A stretch of 22,560 bases of DNA from an uncultured Thalassolituus sp. (lineage in GTDB: Bacteria; Pseudomonadota; Gammaproteobacteria; Pseudomonadales; Oceanobacteraceae), in the NCBI GenBank assembly GCA_913054055.1, contig CAJXIT010000011.1:1-22560 (forward strand). Direction: 5' to 3'. Of the stretch, positions 1 to 7,902 are shown one piece after another (position 1 is the first letter of the stretch; each line of letters begins with the position of its first letter). The notes under the pieces are model-generated. The model did not search any database. It worked only from the letters and a program-made list of their open reading frames with translations, and had not been told where the DNA came from. A program made the position numbers and the translations under genes.

Positions 1-157
1 GAGGATGGTTGTCAGCGATCTTTGCAAGCGCATCAAACCCATCCGTTGCAGTAATCACATTGCAACCTACTTTCTTTAATAAGGTTTCAGCGGTACGGCG
101 AATGGTTTTACTATCGTCGATTACCATTACCTTAATGTTTTCGAAATTGTCCGCCAT
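1..157 (-). CDS. pilG: PilG-type twitching-motility response regulator (5' part only)
   Basis: Reading the minus strand from the ATG at 157 gives 52 residues starting MADNFENIKVMVIDDSKTIR before the window edge. This is the N-terminal part of a CheY-like receiver, with the acidic pair DD at residues 14-15 and the SKTIRRTAETLL helix typical of PilG. The phosphoacceptor aspartate would lie just outside the window. PilG is the output receiver of the Pil-Chp chemosensory system, which controls type IV pilus extension. Divergence from gshB is the Pseudomonas arrangement (pilG beside gshB), which supports PilG over other short receivers. No strong ribosome site is seen; a short AGG lies 7 bases before the ATG. 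The rest of the gene, and probably pilH and other chp genes, would lie to the left. Confidence 0.85.
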   Translation of the reverse strand, partial: MADNFENIKVMVIDDSKTIRRTAETLLKKVGCNVITATDGFDALAKIADNHP

Positions 158-344
158 AAATCAGCCTATTGCCGGTCGTTTAATCATTCTTATTTTCTGT
201 GGGTACCACGTAGCGCTCCTTTGTAACACACTCGCGCCCCGCATTCTAGAGCCACTTTGACCCTAACCCCATTCTCTTAAATGTCGTTTTTACTGAATTT
301 ACAGGTACAATGCCAGCAGTTTCCACTATTTTAGGCTCATTTTT

Positions 345-1301
345 ATGTCAATTAAGCTCGGAATTGTTATGGATCCAATTGAAGACATTACCTTCAAAAA
401 GGATACCTCTATTGCTTTATTAGATGCTGCTCAACGCAAAGGGTGGGAGCTCTATTACATGGAGCAAGCAGACCTTACCATTGAGCAAGGCCGCGCCATG
501 GCTAGCATGACAAAACTTAGCGTAGAAATGAACCCAGAAAAATGGTTTGAAAAAGGGGAAGAAATTTACCAGCCTCTAAGCGAATTAGACGTGGTGCTCA
601 TGAGAACCGACCCCCCATTTGATAACGAGTATATCTACAGCACTTACATTCTTGAGCGAGCCGAAAAAGACGGCACTTTAATAGTGAATAAACCCCAAAG
701 CCTAAGAGACTGTAACGAGAAAGTTTTTGCCACTGAATTCCCGCAGTGTTGCCCCGAAGTATTAGTCACTAAAGATGCGCACCGCTTAAAAGCCTTCCAC
801 CAAACCCATGAAGACGTCATCTTCAAACCATTGGACGGCATGGGTGGTTCCTCCATTTTTCGACTGAAAAAGGACGATCCAAACGTCAGCGTCATCATTG
901 AAGTGCTAACCAAATTTGGCAAAGAAACCATCATGGCTCAAAAATACATCCCTGCAATCAAACAAGGGGATAAACGCATCCTCATGATTGATGGTGAGCC
1001 CGTATCCCATGCACTCGCACGAATCCCTAAAGATGGCGAAACCCGTGGCAACATTGCAGCAGGCGGCCGAGGCGTTACCCAACCCCTTTCTGAGCGAGAC
1101 CTTTGGATCGCCCGTCAAATTGGACCTACACTTAAGGAAAAGGGGCTGATTTTTGTTGGCTTGGATGTAATCGGCGACTACCTCACCGAAATCAATGTGA
1201 CCAGCCCAACCTGTGTCCGTGAAATCAGCCGAGACAGCAAACAGGATGTGGCTATGACGCTAATGAACGCTGTTGAGAAACGCTTAAACGACAAAAAGTA
1301 G
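345..1301 (+). CDS. gshB: Glutathione synthetase
   Basis: A cytoplasmic ATP-grasp ligase that joins gamma-glutamylcysteine and glycine, the second step of glutathione synthesis. The 318 residues match the usual length. Visible motifs are MRTDPPFD (86-93), the ATP-grasp glycine loop FKPLDGMGGSS (160-170), DKRILMIDGEP (209-219), RGNIAAGG (234-241) and the metal-binding EINVTSPT (282-289). The ATG at 345 gives the normal family N-terminus (SIKLGIVMDPIE). It is divergent from pilG across a 187-base gap and followed by 137 bases of noncoding DNA before the tonB-like gene. That downstream gap holds only a short GC hairpin (1308-1320) without a T-run, so a terminator is not certain. A TACAAT at 306-311 could be its -10 box, but no convincing -35 is seen. 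Confidence 0.97.
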   Translation: MSIKLGIVMDPIEDITFKKDTSIALLDAAQRKGWELYYMEQADLTIEQGRAMASMTKLSVEMNPEKWFEKGEEIYQPLSELDVVLMRTDPPFDNEYIYSTYILERAEKDGTLIVNKPQSLRDCNEKVFATEFPQCCPEVLVTKDAHRLKAFHQTHEDVIFKPLDGMGGSSIFRLKKDDPNVSVIIEVLTKFGKETIMAQKYIPAIKQGDKRILMIDGEPVSHALARIPKDGETRGNIAAGGRGVTQPLSERDLWIARQIGPTLKEKGLIFVGLDVIGDYLTEINVTSPTCVREISRDSKQDVAMTLMNAVEKRLNDKK

Positions 1302-1438
1302 CCTTCACAGCCTCCGGCTGCCTAGATATATTGGGCGACCGGAATCAGCCTTTGATAATTCCTAGGCATTTCTTAAGATTGCCGTGGCCAATGCTCGTCG
1401 CAAATGGCAAAATAGAGCAATCCTTTTGAGAACGTACC

Positions 1439-2314
1439 ATGAGCCAAGCAGTCGCCGTTAACGATTATGATCGTTTTAGTTTCGCCATCTTCATGGCAGC
1501 GGTTTTCCATCTAATCATTATCTTTGGTATTGGCTTTGGACTTCCGGATAAACAGTCTAGTGCCACCACTTTAGATGTGACCCTGGCTCAAAGCCATCAA
1601 GACAAAGCCCCTGAAGAAGCGGATTTTCTCGCCCAAGCGAACCAAGAAGGCAGCGGCACCTTAAACGACCGTGCGGAAATGACCACAACAGAATTGGCAG
1701 ATTACGCCGCAGAAGACATTCGCAAGACCCAAAGATTGCAGCAAACCGCCAGCGCCCCCAAACCCAACAAACAAAATTATCAAGCGGTTACAAGCTTATT
1801 TGGCGACTTCAACATTGAAAGCTATCGACTAGAACAAGAACTTAAAGCCTTGGAACTGCCTGAAGGACAAACCAAAAGTTTGCTTGAACGCAGCCTTGAA
1901 ATCGCCAGCCTTGAGGCAAAGCTTGATCACCAACGACAAGTGCTCACCAAAAAACCTCGCACACGTCGCCTAACGGCCACCTCAACTCGCCGCAGTTCAG
2001 ATGCCCTATACATGAATCAATGGCTGCGTAAAATAGAAAGCATTGGTAATACCAACTACCCAATCGAAGCAAAAAAGCAAAACATAAATGGCAAACTAAG
2101 ATTATTAGTCGCTGTGCGCTCTGACGGCACCATCCACCAGTTAAAAGTATTGGAGTCTTCAGGGCACAAGGTTCTAGACGATGCCGCTAAAAACATTGTA
2201 CGACTGGCTTCGCCCTTCGCGCCATTTTCTGAAGAAATGAGAAAAGATGCAGAAGTACTCGAAATCATTCGCACATGGCAATTTGGCAATAATTTATTTG
2301 CGACCAATAGTTAA
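1439..2314 (+). CDS. TonB-family energy transducer, TonB3-like
   Basis: An inner-membrane protein of 291 residues. A short cytoplasmic tail is followed by one hydrophobic segment (about 13-35), a long periplasmic region, and a C-terminal TonB domain (about 191-282) with the NYPIEAKKQNINGKLRL signature and the SSGHKVLDDAA and RTWQF elements. The spacer is unusual: it lacks the proline-rich Pro-Glu/Pro-Lys stretch of classical TonB, and about 129-170 instead reads as a charged, coiled-coil-like helix followed by an Arg/Thr/Ser-rich linker (172-187). No exbB/exbD is adjacent. Its place between gshB and yqgE matches Pseudomonas tonB3, reported to be needed for twitching motility. I infer a role in envelope or pilus function rather than iron uptake; the family call is solid, the specific role is not. 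Confidence 0.85.
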   Translation: MSQAVAVNDYDRFSFAIFMAAVFHLIIIFGIGFGLPDKQSSATTLDVTLAQSHQDKAPEEADFLAQANQEGSGTLNDRAEMTTTELADYAAEDIRKTQRLQQTASAPKPNKQNYQAVTSLFGDFNIESYRLEQELKALELPEGQTKSLLERSLEIASLEAKLDHQRQVLTKKPRTRRLTATSTRRSSDALYMNQWLRKIESIGNTNYPIEAKKQNINGKLRLLVAVRSDGTIHQLKVLESSGHKVLDDAAKNIVRLASPFAPFSEEMRKDAEVLEIIRTWQFGNNLFATNS

Positions 2315-2316
2315 AT

Positions 2317-2874
2317 ATGAATTTGTCCAATAATCTCAAACATCATTTTTTAGTAGCCATGCCCCAGCTTAATGACAGCTACTTTGGCCACAGTGTTTGT
2401 TATATTTGCGATCACAACGAACATGGCTCCATGGGGTTAGTCATTAACAAGCCCATGGGCATCAGTCTTGGGGAAATTTTTTCCGAGTTACACATTGAAG
2501 ATACAAACCAGTCTGCCCGTTCAATTTTACAAGGGGGCCCAGTTAGCCCAGAACAAGGGTTTGTTCTTTACCAGGGCAGTTATAATGAAGTGCAAAATAC
2601 TGAAATCACCAACACAGTACGCTTAAGCACTTCAAAAGAAATCTTATCCAATATCGCCAGTGGCGCAGGCCCTGATGACGTTTTAGTTTGCCTTGGTTAC
2701 GCTGGGTGGGATGCAGGTCAACTTGAAACAGAGATCGCAGAGAATACTTGGCTAACAGTAGAAGCCGATGAAGAACTGTTATTTCACACGCCCGTTGCAG
2801 AGATCGCACAAAAAGCCGCACAAAAAATTGGTGTGGATATTAACTTGTTAACCACCCAGTCTGGCCACGCCTAA
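2317..2874 (+). CDS. yqgE: YqgE/AlgH family protein
   Basis: A 185-residue conserved protein of the YqgE/AlgH (DUF179) family, whose biochemical function is not established. It begins LKHHFLVAMPQL, as family members do, and shows GSMGLVINKP (37-46), LQGGPV (71-76) and LGYAGWDAGQLETEI towards the C-terminus. The start lies 2 bases after the tonB-like stop, which suggests translational coupling; no separate ribosome site is evident. The order yqgE-ruvX-pyrR-pyrB is the Pseudomonas order. In Pseudomonas the name AlgH comes from a proposed link to alginate regulation; nothing here tests that. Confidence 0.95.
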   Translation: MNLSNNLKHHFLVAMPQLNDSYFGHSVCYICDHNEHGSMGLVINKPMGISLGEIFSELHIEDTNQSARSILQGGPVSPEQGFVLYQGSYNEVQNTEITNTVRLSTSKEILSNIASGAGPDDVLVCLGYAGWDAGQLETEIAENTWLTVEADEELLFHTPVAEIAQKAAQKIGVDINLLTTQSGHA

Positions 2875-2904
2875 CGACACAAGCAATAGCCCTTAAGGAT
2901 TTAA

Positions 2905-3369
2905 GTGCAAAATAAGATTAGCAATAAAATTCAAACCCTCATGGCTTTTGACTATGGCAAAAAACGCATAGGCCTTGCTGTGGGTCAGCGTTTATTGCAA
3001 AGCGGCAATGGCATTGGATATATAAACGCCACCGATGGCAAACCTAACTGGGAGCAACTGGATGCCTATGTAAAAGAATGGCAGCCAGACGGTTTTGTGG
3101 TTGGGCTTCCTTTGAATATGGATGGCAGTGTCAGCGACATGTCTAAGCGCGCGAATAAATTCAGCAACCGATTACACGGCCGTTACGGTAAACCCAGCTT
3201 TACTATCGACGAACGCTTGAGTACCTTTGCAGCTAAAGAAGAAGCCAAAAGCCAAGGCCACAAAGGGCATTACAAGTCTGACCCTGTGGACGCCCTTGCC
3301 GCACAATTTATTTTAGAATCTTGGCTACACGAAAACCCATTAGAAGATAAACCGCTCGATCAGGAATAG
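2905..3369 (+). CDS. ruvX: RuvX/YqgF Holliday-junction resolvase-like nuclease (pre-16S rRNA processing)
   Basis: A 154-residue RNase H-fold protein. The conserved acidic sites are present: AFDYGKKRIGLAVGQ (first Asp about residue 16), VVGLPLNMDGS, the FTIDERLST segment and a C-terminal DPVDALAA with its Asp. YqgF in E. coli has been implicated in maturation of the 16S rRNA 5' end; the resolvase name is by fold. The start chosen is a GTG at 2905 with AAGGA about 5 bases before it. An internal ATG at 2941 would begin directly at the conserved MAFDYG, but family members usually have a few residues before this block, so the GTG is preferred. It lies 30 bases after yqgE and 14 before pyrR. Confidence 0.95.
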   Translation: MQNKISNKIQTLMAFDYGKKRIGLAVGQRLLQSGNGIGYINATDGKPNWEQLDAYVKEWQPDGFVVGLPLNMDGSVSDMSKRANKFSNRLHGRYGKPSFTIDERLSTFAAKEEAKSQGHKGHYKSDPVDALAAQFILESWLHENPLEDKPLDQE

Positions 3370-3383
3370 GAAAAGAAACTCAT

Positions 3384-3884
3384 ATGTCATTGCCTCAACC
3401 CTCTACACTGATCGACAACATGATCGCCGAAGTGAACCAACGCTTTCCAACGCTAAATGAGAGTATTGTTATGGTGGGCATTCACACTGGCGGGGCTTGG
3501 ATCGCAAACGCCATGTATCAAAAGCTTAATCTTAAAACACCGCTGGGTTTATTAGACATCAGCTTTTACCGTGATGACTTCAGCCAGAATGGTTTGCACC
3601 CACAAGTAAAAAGCAGTGAGCTTCCAGACATAGAAGGCAAAACCATTATCCTTGTGGACGATGTGATTATGTCAGGGCGCACCATTCGTGCTGCCATGAA
3701 TGAACTGTTTGATTATGGCCGCCCTAAAGAAATCGTACTGGCTTGTCTATTGGATGTTGGCCATAGAGAGCTGCCTATCCAAGCGGATATCGTTGGCAGT
3801 GCCATTGATAGACCCAGCAATCAACGAATTAAACTCAGTGGTCCAGAACCGCTTTCACTTTCCACTGTGACACTGGACAAATAA
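3384..3884 (+). CDS. pyrR: PyrR: pyrimidine operon regulator / uracil phosphoribosyltransferase family
   Basis: A 166-residue type I phosphoribosyltransferase-fold protein. The PRPP-binding loop is clear at 88-100 (IILVDDVIMSGRT), and the family signatures HTGGAWIA (34-41) and SFYRDDF (60-66) are present. In Bacillus PyrR binds pyr mRNA and also has UPRTase activity; in Pseudomonas, as here, pyrR lies directly upstream of pyrB and is thought to act as a regulator. I see no anti-terminator/terminator pair or PyrR-type RNA hairpin in the 14-base gap before this gene, so an attenuation mechanism is not supported in this window. A clear ribosome site (AGGAAAAG) precedes the ATG. Confidence 0.95.
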   Translation: MSLPQPSTLIDNMIAEVNQRFPTLNESIVMVGIHTGGAWIANAMYQKLNLKTPLGLLDISFYRDDFSQNGLHPQVKSSELPDIEGKTIILVDDVIMSGRTIRAAMNELFDYGRPKEIVLACLLDVGHRELPIQADIVGSAIDRPSNQRIKLSGPEPLSLSTVTLDK

Positions 3885-3893
3885 GGCATGACC

Positions 3894-4886
3894 ATGAACC
3901 CATTGGACCCAAGTCAAATACAACTCACAGAAGATGGCCGCTTAAAGCACTTTCTTACAACAGAAGGGCTAAGCAAAGAAATCTTAACCGAAATATTAGA
4001 CACCGCTGACAGCTTCATTGGCACCCAAGCCCGTAGCGTGAAAACCGTGCCATTATTACGCGGTAAAACGGTCGTCAATTTATTCTTTGAAAACTCTACC
4101 CGTACCCGTTCAACGTTTGAACTAGCCGCTAAGCGCTTAAGTGCGAATATTTTAAATCTAGACATTGCTCGCAGCGCCACCAGCAAGGGTGAAACCCTAA
4201 TGGACACACTGTGGAATTTAGAATCCATGTACAGCGATATGTTTGTAGTGCGACATGCTGATTCCGGAGCCGCCCACTTTATTGCCCAGCACGTCACACC
4301 CAATGTGGCCGTAATCAACGCAGGTGATGGCCGCCACGCTCACCCTACTCAAGCCATGCTAGACATGCTGACTATCCGCAGAGAAAAGGGCAGCTTTGAA
4401 AACTTAACCGTGGCCATTGTTGGTGACATTCTGCATAGCCGTGTGGCTCGCTCACAAATTTATGCGCTAAATACGCTAGGCGCGAAAGAAGTGCGTGTGA
4501 TTGGTCCCAACACTTTGTTGCCACAAGAAATTGAAAGCTTAGGCGCCAAAGCCTATAACAACATGAATCAAGGATTAAAAGGGGTGGACGTGATCATCAT
4601 GCTGCGCCTGCAAAAAGAGCGCATGCAAAATGCACTTTTGCCAAGTGAAGCGGAATTCTACCGTTTATATGGTTTAAGCACCGACAAATTGGCTCTGGCA
4701 AACCCTGATGCCATTGTGATGCATCCGGGGCCCATTAACCGTGGTGTTGAAATTGAAAGCGCCGTAGCCGATGGCCCGCAAAGTGTGATTTTAAAACAAG
4801 TGAGTAATGGCATTCCCATGCGAATGGCAGTAATGGCTATGGCCATGGGCGGGCAGCAGTCCGGCCAAAACAAGGAGGAGGTGTAA
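3894..4886 (+). CDS. pyrB: Aspartate carbamoyltransferase, catalytic subunit
   Basis: Catalyses carbamoyl phosphate + aspartate to carbamoyl-aspartate, the committed step of pyrimidine synthesis. The carbamoyl-phosphate loop FFENSTRTRSTFE (STRTR at 68-72), GDGRHAHPTQ (about 144-153), VGDILHSRVARS and the C-terminal HPGPINRGVE are intact. Two ATGs compete: 3888 and 3894. The TAAGG at 3882-3886, which includes the pyrR stop, lies 1 base from the first and 7 from the second, so 3894 is preferred; both give the same protein apart from two residues. No regulatory pyrI is present. Instead it is followed at once by the dead dihydroorotase gene, the arrangement of Pseudomonas-type ATCase, a dodecamer of PyrB and PyrC'. 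The family call is very secure. Confidence 0.98.
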   Translation: MNPLDPSQIQLTEDGRLKHFLTTEGLSKEILTEILDTADSFIGTQARSVKTVPLLRGKTVVNLFFENSTRTRSTFELAAKRLSANILNLDIARSATSKGETLMDTLWNLESMYSDMFVVRHADSGAAHFIAQHVTPNVAVINAGDGRHAHPTQAMLDMLTIRREKGSFENLTVAIVGDILHSRVARSQIYALNTLGAKEVRVIGPNTLLPQEIESLGAKAYNNMNQGLKGVDVIIMLRLQKERMQNALLPSEAEFYRLYGLSTDKLALANPDAIVMHPGPINRGVEIESAVADGPQSVILKQVSNGIPMRMAVMAMAMGGQQSGQNKEEV

Positions 4887-4887
4887 C

Positions 4888-6177
4888 ATGAAAATTCAAC
4901 CTCAACATACTATCTGCATTCAAGGGGGGCACGTATTTGATCCCAGTGAAAACCTGGATGCCATCATGGATGTGTACATCGAAAACGATTGCATTGTTGC
5001 CTTAGGCAAGGCCCCTGAAGGATTTAAAGCAGAAGAAACCATTAATGCTAAAGGCAAAATGATCTTCCCTGGCTTTATTGATACTAACGCTTTTTTGTCT
5101 GAACCAGGCTTTACCCAAAAAGGAACCATTAACAGTGAAACTCAAGCAGCCGCACAATCTGGCATTACCACCTTGTGTTGCACACCCAATTCCAAGCCCG
5201 TTTTAGACAGCTCGGCACAAGTGACTTTGGTACAAGACAAAGCCAAGCAAGCCGGTTTTTGTAAAGTACTGCCCATTGGCGCGTTAACCGCCGGATTAAA
5301 CGGTGAGCAACTGAGCAACATGCACGGATTGAAAGAAGCCGGCTGTATTGCTTTAAGTAATCAAGAAACGTCATTTAAAGACGGCCATGTCATCAAACAG
5401 TGCTATCACTATGCTGCGGGATTTGGTATTACCGTAATGGCCACACCTCTTGATCCAGCATTGGCACAAGATGGTTGCATGCATGAAAGTGCCACCAGCA
5501 CACAGCTTGGATTTGCGGGTATCGGAGAAAGCGCCGAAACGACCGCGCTTGCTCAACATCTTATTTTGGCAGAAGAGACCGGTGTGAAACTTCACATTAG
5601 TCGAGTGAGCAGCCAGCGTGCTCTAGACATGATTAATGCAGCAAAACGAAATGGTTTAAACGTCACTGCCGATGTGGCGCTGGGTAATTTAATTTTTAAT
5701 GCTGAAGACTGTGCAGGCTATAACAGCCTAATGCATGTGACACCTGTATATCGCAGTAAGCAAGACCAAACAGCATTAATCAATGGTGTGAACAAAGGTG
5801 AGCTTTCTATTTGTTCAAATCATTTGCCGCAAGATATTGCCAGTAAGATGGCACCGTTTGCTGCAAGTGAAAAAGGCATCAGTGTGCTAGATAGCTTTAG
5901 CAGTGTTATTTTTTCTTTAGTGAAAAATAAACAACTGACTTTAGAAGCAGCCATTGCCAGTATTTCATCTCTGCCAGCGAAACAGCTGAATATTGCAGCA
6001 GGTGTAATTAAAGTTGAAGCAGCAGCTGATCTTTGTATTGTGGATTTAGATGCAAGCATCACCCATACAGAGAGCAATATGGTATCGGGTGGAAAAAATA
6101 ACCCCTGGTTAGATCAGCCCTTATCAGGAAAAGTTACTCATACCATTAATAATGGCCATATCGTTTATCAAAGCTAG
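4888..6177 (+). CDS. pyrC': PyrC', catalytically inactive dihydroorotase-like subunit of ATCase
   Basis: A 429-residue amidohydrolase-fold protein that starts one base after pyrB with a strong ribosome site (GGAGGAGG, 4874-4881) inside the pyrB end. The metal-binding segment that reads D-x-H-x-H-x-R-x-P-G in active dihydroorotases is here PGFIDTNAFLSEPG (61-74), so both histidines and the arginine are replaced (by N67, F69 and S71). The later DHAPH-type motif reads SNHLPQ (310-315), losing its Asp. The protein cannot be a normal dihydroorotase. Family knowledge from Pseudomonas says such subunits are needed to assemble active PyrB. The C-terminus GHIVYQS also fits this subgroup. An active pyrC must lie elsewhere in the genome. 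A strong terminator follows, so this is the last gene of the transcript. Confidence 0.93.
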   Translation: MKIQPQHTICIQGGHVFDPSENLDAIMDVYIENDCIVALGKAPEGFKAEETINAKGKMIFPGFIDTNAFLSEPGFTQKGTINSETQAAAQSGITTLCCTPNSKPVLDSSAQVTLVQDKAKQAGFCKVLPIGALTAGLNGEQLSNMHGLKEAGCIALSNQETSFKDGHVIKQCYHYAAGFGITVMATPLDPALAQDGCMHESATSTQLGFAGIGESAETTALAQHLILAEETGVKLHISRVSSQRALDMINAAKRNGLNVTADVALGNLIFNAEDCAGYNSLMHVTPVYRSKQDQTALINGVNKGELSICSNHLPQDIASKMAPFAASEKGISVLDSFSSVIFSLVKNKQLTLEAAIASISSLPAKQLNIAAGVIKVEAAADLCIVDLDASITHTESNMVSGGKNNPWLDQPLSGKVTHTINNGHIVYQS

Positions 6178-6193
6178 CGCTTTGCACAGACAT

Positions 6194-6222
6194 AAAAAAG
6201 GGCGATCAAATCGCCCTTTTTT
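6194..6222. terminator. Bidirectional rho-independent terminator after pyrC'
   Basis: A perfect 7-bp stem GGGCGAT / ATCGCCC with a 3-base loop is flanked by six A on the left and six T on the right, so it can work on both strands. It lies 17 bases after the pyrC' stop and downstream of the convergent minus-strand gene ending at 6247. Confidence 0.92.
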
Positions 6223-6246
6223 ATTTAATAAGTCACTCAACCTTGA

Positions 6247-6612
6247 TTAATTAACACAGCCTGATTCCAATTCGACCCATTGTTGTTTCTCAATACTGGG
6301 TTCAAAATTCAAATAACTGACTTGAGTCATCAAACAGCGTTTTTCACCTTCTTGAATAAATAAACTGCCATAGTGGCGTAAAAAACGATTATTTTCATCC
6401 ACACTCTGCTGAACTAAATGGGTTTCTAGGTGCTTCTTATTAACAAATTCAGCATCACCGTTTTTTGATAGTTTCTCAAAACTTAAGCGAAGCCATAGAA
6501 TATCACTTTCAACCTGCTCTTCTGCAAATCCTGCTACCTGTTTATATTCGTAAAATAGCCAAGCACATAATAGAAATACTAGCGTAAAACCATAAACTAA
6601 AATCTTTTTCAC
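6247..6612 (-). CDS. Hypothetical membrane-anchored protein
   Basis: I do not recognise this 121-residue protein. It begins with Lys-Lys and one hydrophobic stretch (about residues 4-22, KILVYGFTLVFLLCAWLFY), then a charged, soluble remainder with two cysteines late in the sequence (RCLM and SGCVN). The layout suggests a single N-terminal membrane anchor, or an uncleaved signal, with a small periplasmic domain. The start is a GTG (6610-6612) preceded on the minus strand by AAGAAG, a modest ribosome site. It lies downstream of pilU on the same strand, but the pilU terminator separates them, so it needs its own promoter or read-through. The coding frame is open over its full length with a normal composition, so I think it is real; the position beside pilTU does not prove a pilus role. 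Confidence 0.7.
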   Translation of the reverse strand: MKKILVYGFTLVFLLCAWLFYEYKQVAGFAEEQVESDILWLRLSFEKLSKNGDAEFVNKKHLETHLVQQSVDENNRFLRHYGSLFIQEGEKRCLMTQVSYLNFEPSIEKQQWVELESGCVN

Positions 6613-6635
6613 AACTGTCTTCTTATTCAGTATCT

Positions 6636-6665
6636 AAAAACAAAAAAGGCACGTCTCCGTGCCTT
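6636..6665 (-). terminator. Rho-independent terminator after pilU
   Basis: An 8-bp perfect stem AAGGCACG / CGTGCCTT with a 4-base loop. On the minus strand the stem is followed by TTTTTT, G and TTTTT. It starts 23 bases past the pilU stop and lies upstream of the small membrane-protein gene. Confidence 0.88.
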
Positions 6666-6687
6666 AAAAGTAACCATGCACTCTTTA

Positions 6688-7800
6688 TTAATCCTGCAAA
6701 GTTAAACCCTTGGTTGCCGAAGATAATTGGTCAGGATCTTCTGAGGCAAGTTTAATCATTAATCGTAAATCGTTCGCACTATCAGCATGGCTTAATGCAT
6801 CGTCATACGTAATTTCACCGGCTTGATAAAGTTTAAATAAGCCTTGATCAAATGTTTGCATACCGGATTCGGTTGACTTACTCATTAACGCTTTTAATTC
6901 GTGAACTTCGCCTTTACGTATCAAATCAGACACCAATGGCGTGTTCAATAATACTTCCACCACAGCACGACGACCTTTTCCATCGGGTGTTGGGATTAAC
7001 TGCTGTGCCACAATGGCTCTTAGGTTTAATGATAAATCCATCCATACCTGTGAATGCACATCCGAAGGAAAGAAGTGAATCACTCGATCCAACGCTTGGT
7101 TAGCATTGTTGGCGTGCAAAGTAGCTAAACATAAGTGACCTGTTTCTGCGAAGGTAATGGCGTGATTCATGGTTTGTGCGCTTCGCACCTCACCAATCAT
7201 AATCACGTCCGGTGCTTGTCGCAGAGTATTCTTTAGCGCGATTTCAAAGCTTTCTGTATCCAAGCCCACTTCCCGTTGCGTCACAATACAGCCTTGATGC
7301 TGATGCATGTATTCAATAGGGTCTTCAATACTGATAATGTGGCCACGACTATTGCGATTACGGTATCCAATCATAGACGCCAGTGATGTGGACTTACCGG
7401 CACCGGTGGCCCCTACAAACAAAACTAAGCCACGCTTAGCCATGGCAATGTCTTTTATGGTTTCAGGCAAACCCAATTGCTCAATTTCAGGAATGCGCGT
7501 TTCTATACGACGCAATACCACACCCGCTAAATTACGCTGAAAAAACGCACTGGCACGGAAACGGCCTACGCCACTGGCGCTGACAGCAAAGTTTAATTCT
7601 TTATCCCGTTCAAAGTCCGTAATTTGTTGCGGACTCATCATACCGTAGATAATTTCTTTAGTTTGCTCTGGACTCAGCGGTGACTTAGTCACAGCGTGAA
7701 TTCGACCGTGCACTTTCATGCTTGGCGGCATGCCTGCAGTGATAAATAAATCAGATGCGGTTTTTTCCACCATCAAGCGTAAAAGCTTATCGATTTCCAT
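6688..7800 (-). CDS. pilU: PilU, type IV pilus retraction ATPase
   Basis: A 370-residue GspE/PilT-family hexameric ATPase acting at the inner-membrane base of the type IV pilus. It has the Walker A GATGAGKST (130-138), the Asp box IISIEDPIEY (155-164), the Walker B region APDVIMIGEVR (196-206) and the His box GHLCLATLH (221-229). PilU rather than PilT is shown by its longer C-terminus, MEIDKLLRLMVEKTASDLFITAG at the start, and VLLNTPLVSDLIRKGEVHELK late on. The minus-strand ribosome site GGAAGGAAAG lies just before the ATG at 7800. It follows pilT in the same direction across a 102-base gap holding a long hairpin. PilU is an accessory retraction motor that generally works together with PilT. 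Confidence 0.97.
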   Translation of the reverse strand: MEIDKLLRLMVEKTASDLFITAGMPPSMKVHGRIHAVTKSPLSPEQTKEIIYGMMSPQQITDFERDKELNFAVSASGVGRFRASAFFQRNLAGVVLRRIETRIPEIEQLGLPETIKDIAMAKRGLVLFVGATGAGKSTSLASMIGYRNRNSRGHIISIEDPIEYMHQHQGCIVTQREVGLDTESFEIALKNTLRQAPDVIMIGEVRSAQTMNHAITFAETGHLCLATLHANNANQALDRVIHFFPSDVHSQVWMDLSLNLRAIVAQQLIPTPDGKGRRAVVEVLLNTPLVSDLIRKGEVHELKALMSKSTESGMQTFDQGLFKLYQAGEITYDDALSHADSANDLRLMIKLASEDPDQLSSATKGLTLQD

Positions 7801-7846
7801 GTTCTTTCCTTCCCTAAATACTTAGCCTAGGGTTTTTAATTTCACA

Positions 7847-7886
7847 AAATACACGGATGAAAATAATAGGTTTCATCCGTGTATTT
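7847..7886 (-). terminator. Long hairpin between pilT and pilU, probable partial terminator
   Basis: A perfect 16-bp inverted repeat (7847-7862 with 7871-7886, 8-base loop) lies 17 bases after the pilT stop on the minus strand. The stem ends in AAA/TTT pairs and is followed by TTTTGTG rather than a long T-run. It may reduce pilU transcription relative to pilT, or stabilise the pilT mRNA end. Confidence 0.65.
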
Positions 7887-7902
7887 CAGTTTGGCATTTA
7901 AA

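Noticed and set aside
9..260. Plus-strand open frame of 83 codons at the left end
   Set aside because: It runs antisense through the clear PilG N-terminus and into the pilG-gshB promoter gap; no ribosome site or family resemblance.
1308..1320. CAGCC-TCC-GGCTG hairpin after gshB
   Set aside because: Only 5 bp with a 3-base loop and no T-run; too weak to call a terminator.
3370..3383. Search for a PyrR-type RNA attenuator before pyrR and pyrB
   Set aside because: The gaps are 14 and a few bases, with no hairpin pair or U-run; regulation by leader attenuation is not supported here.
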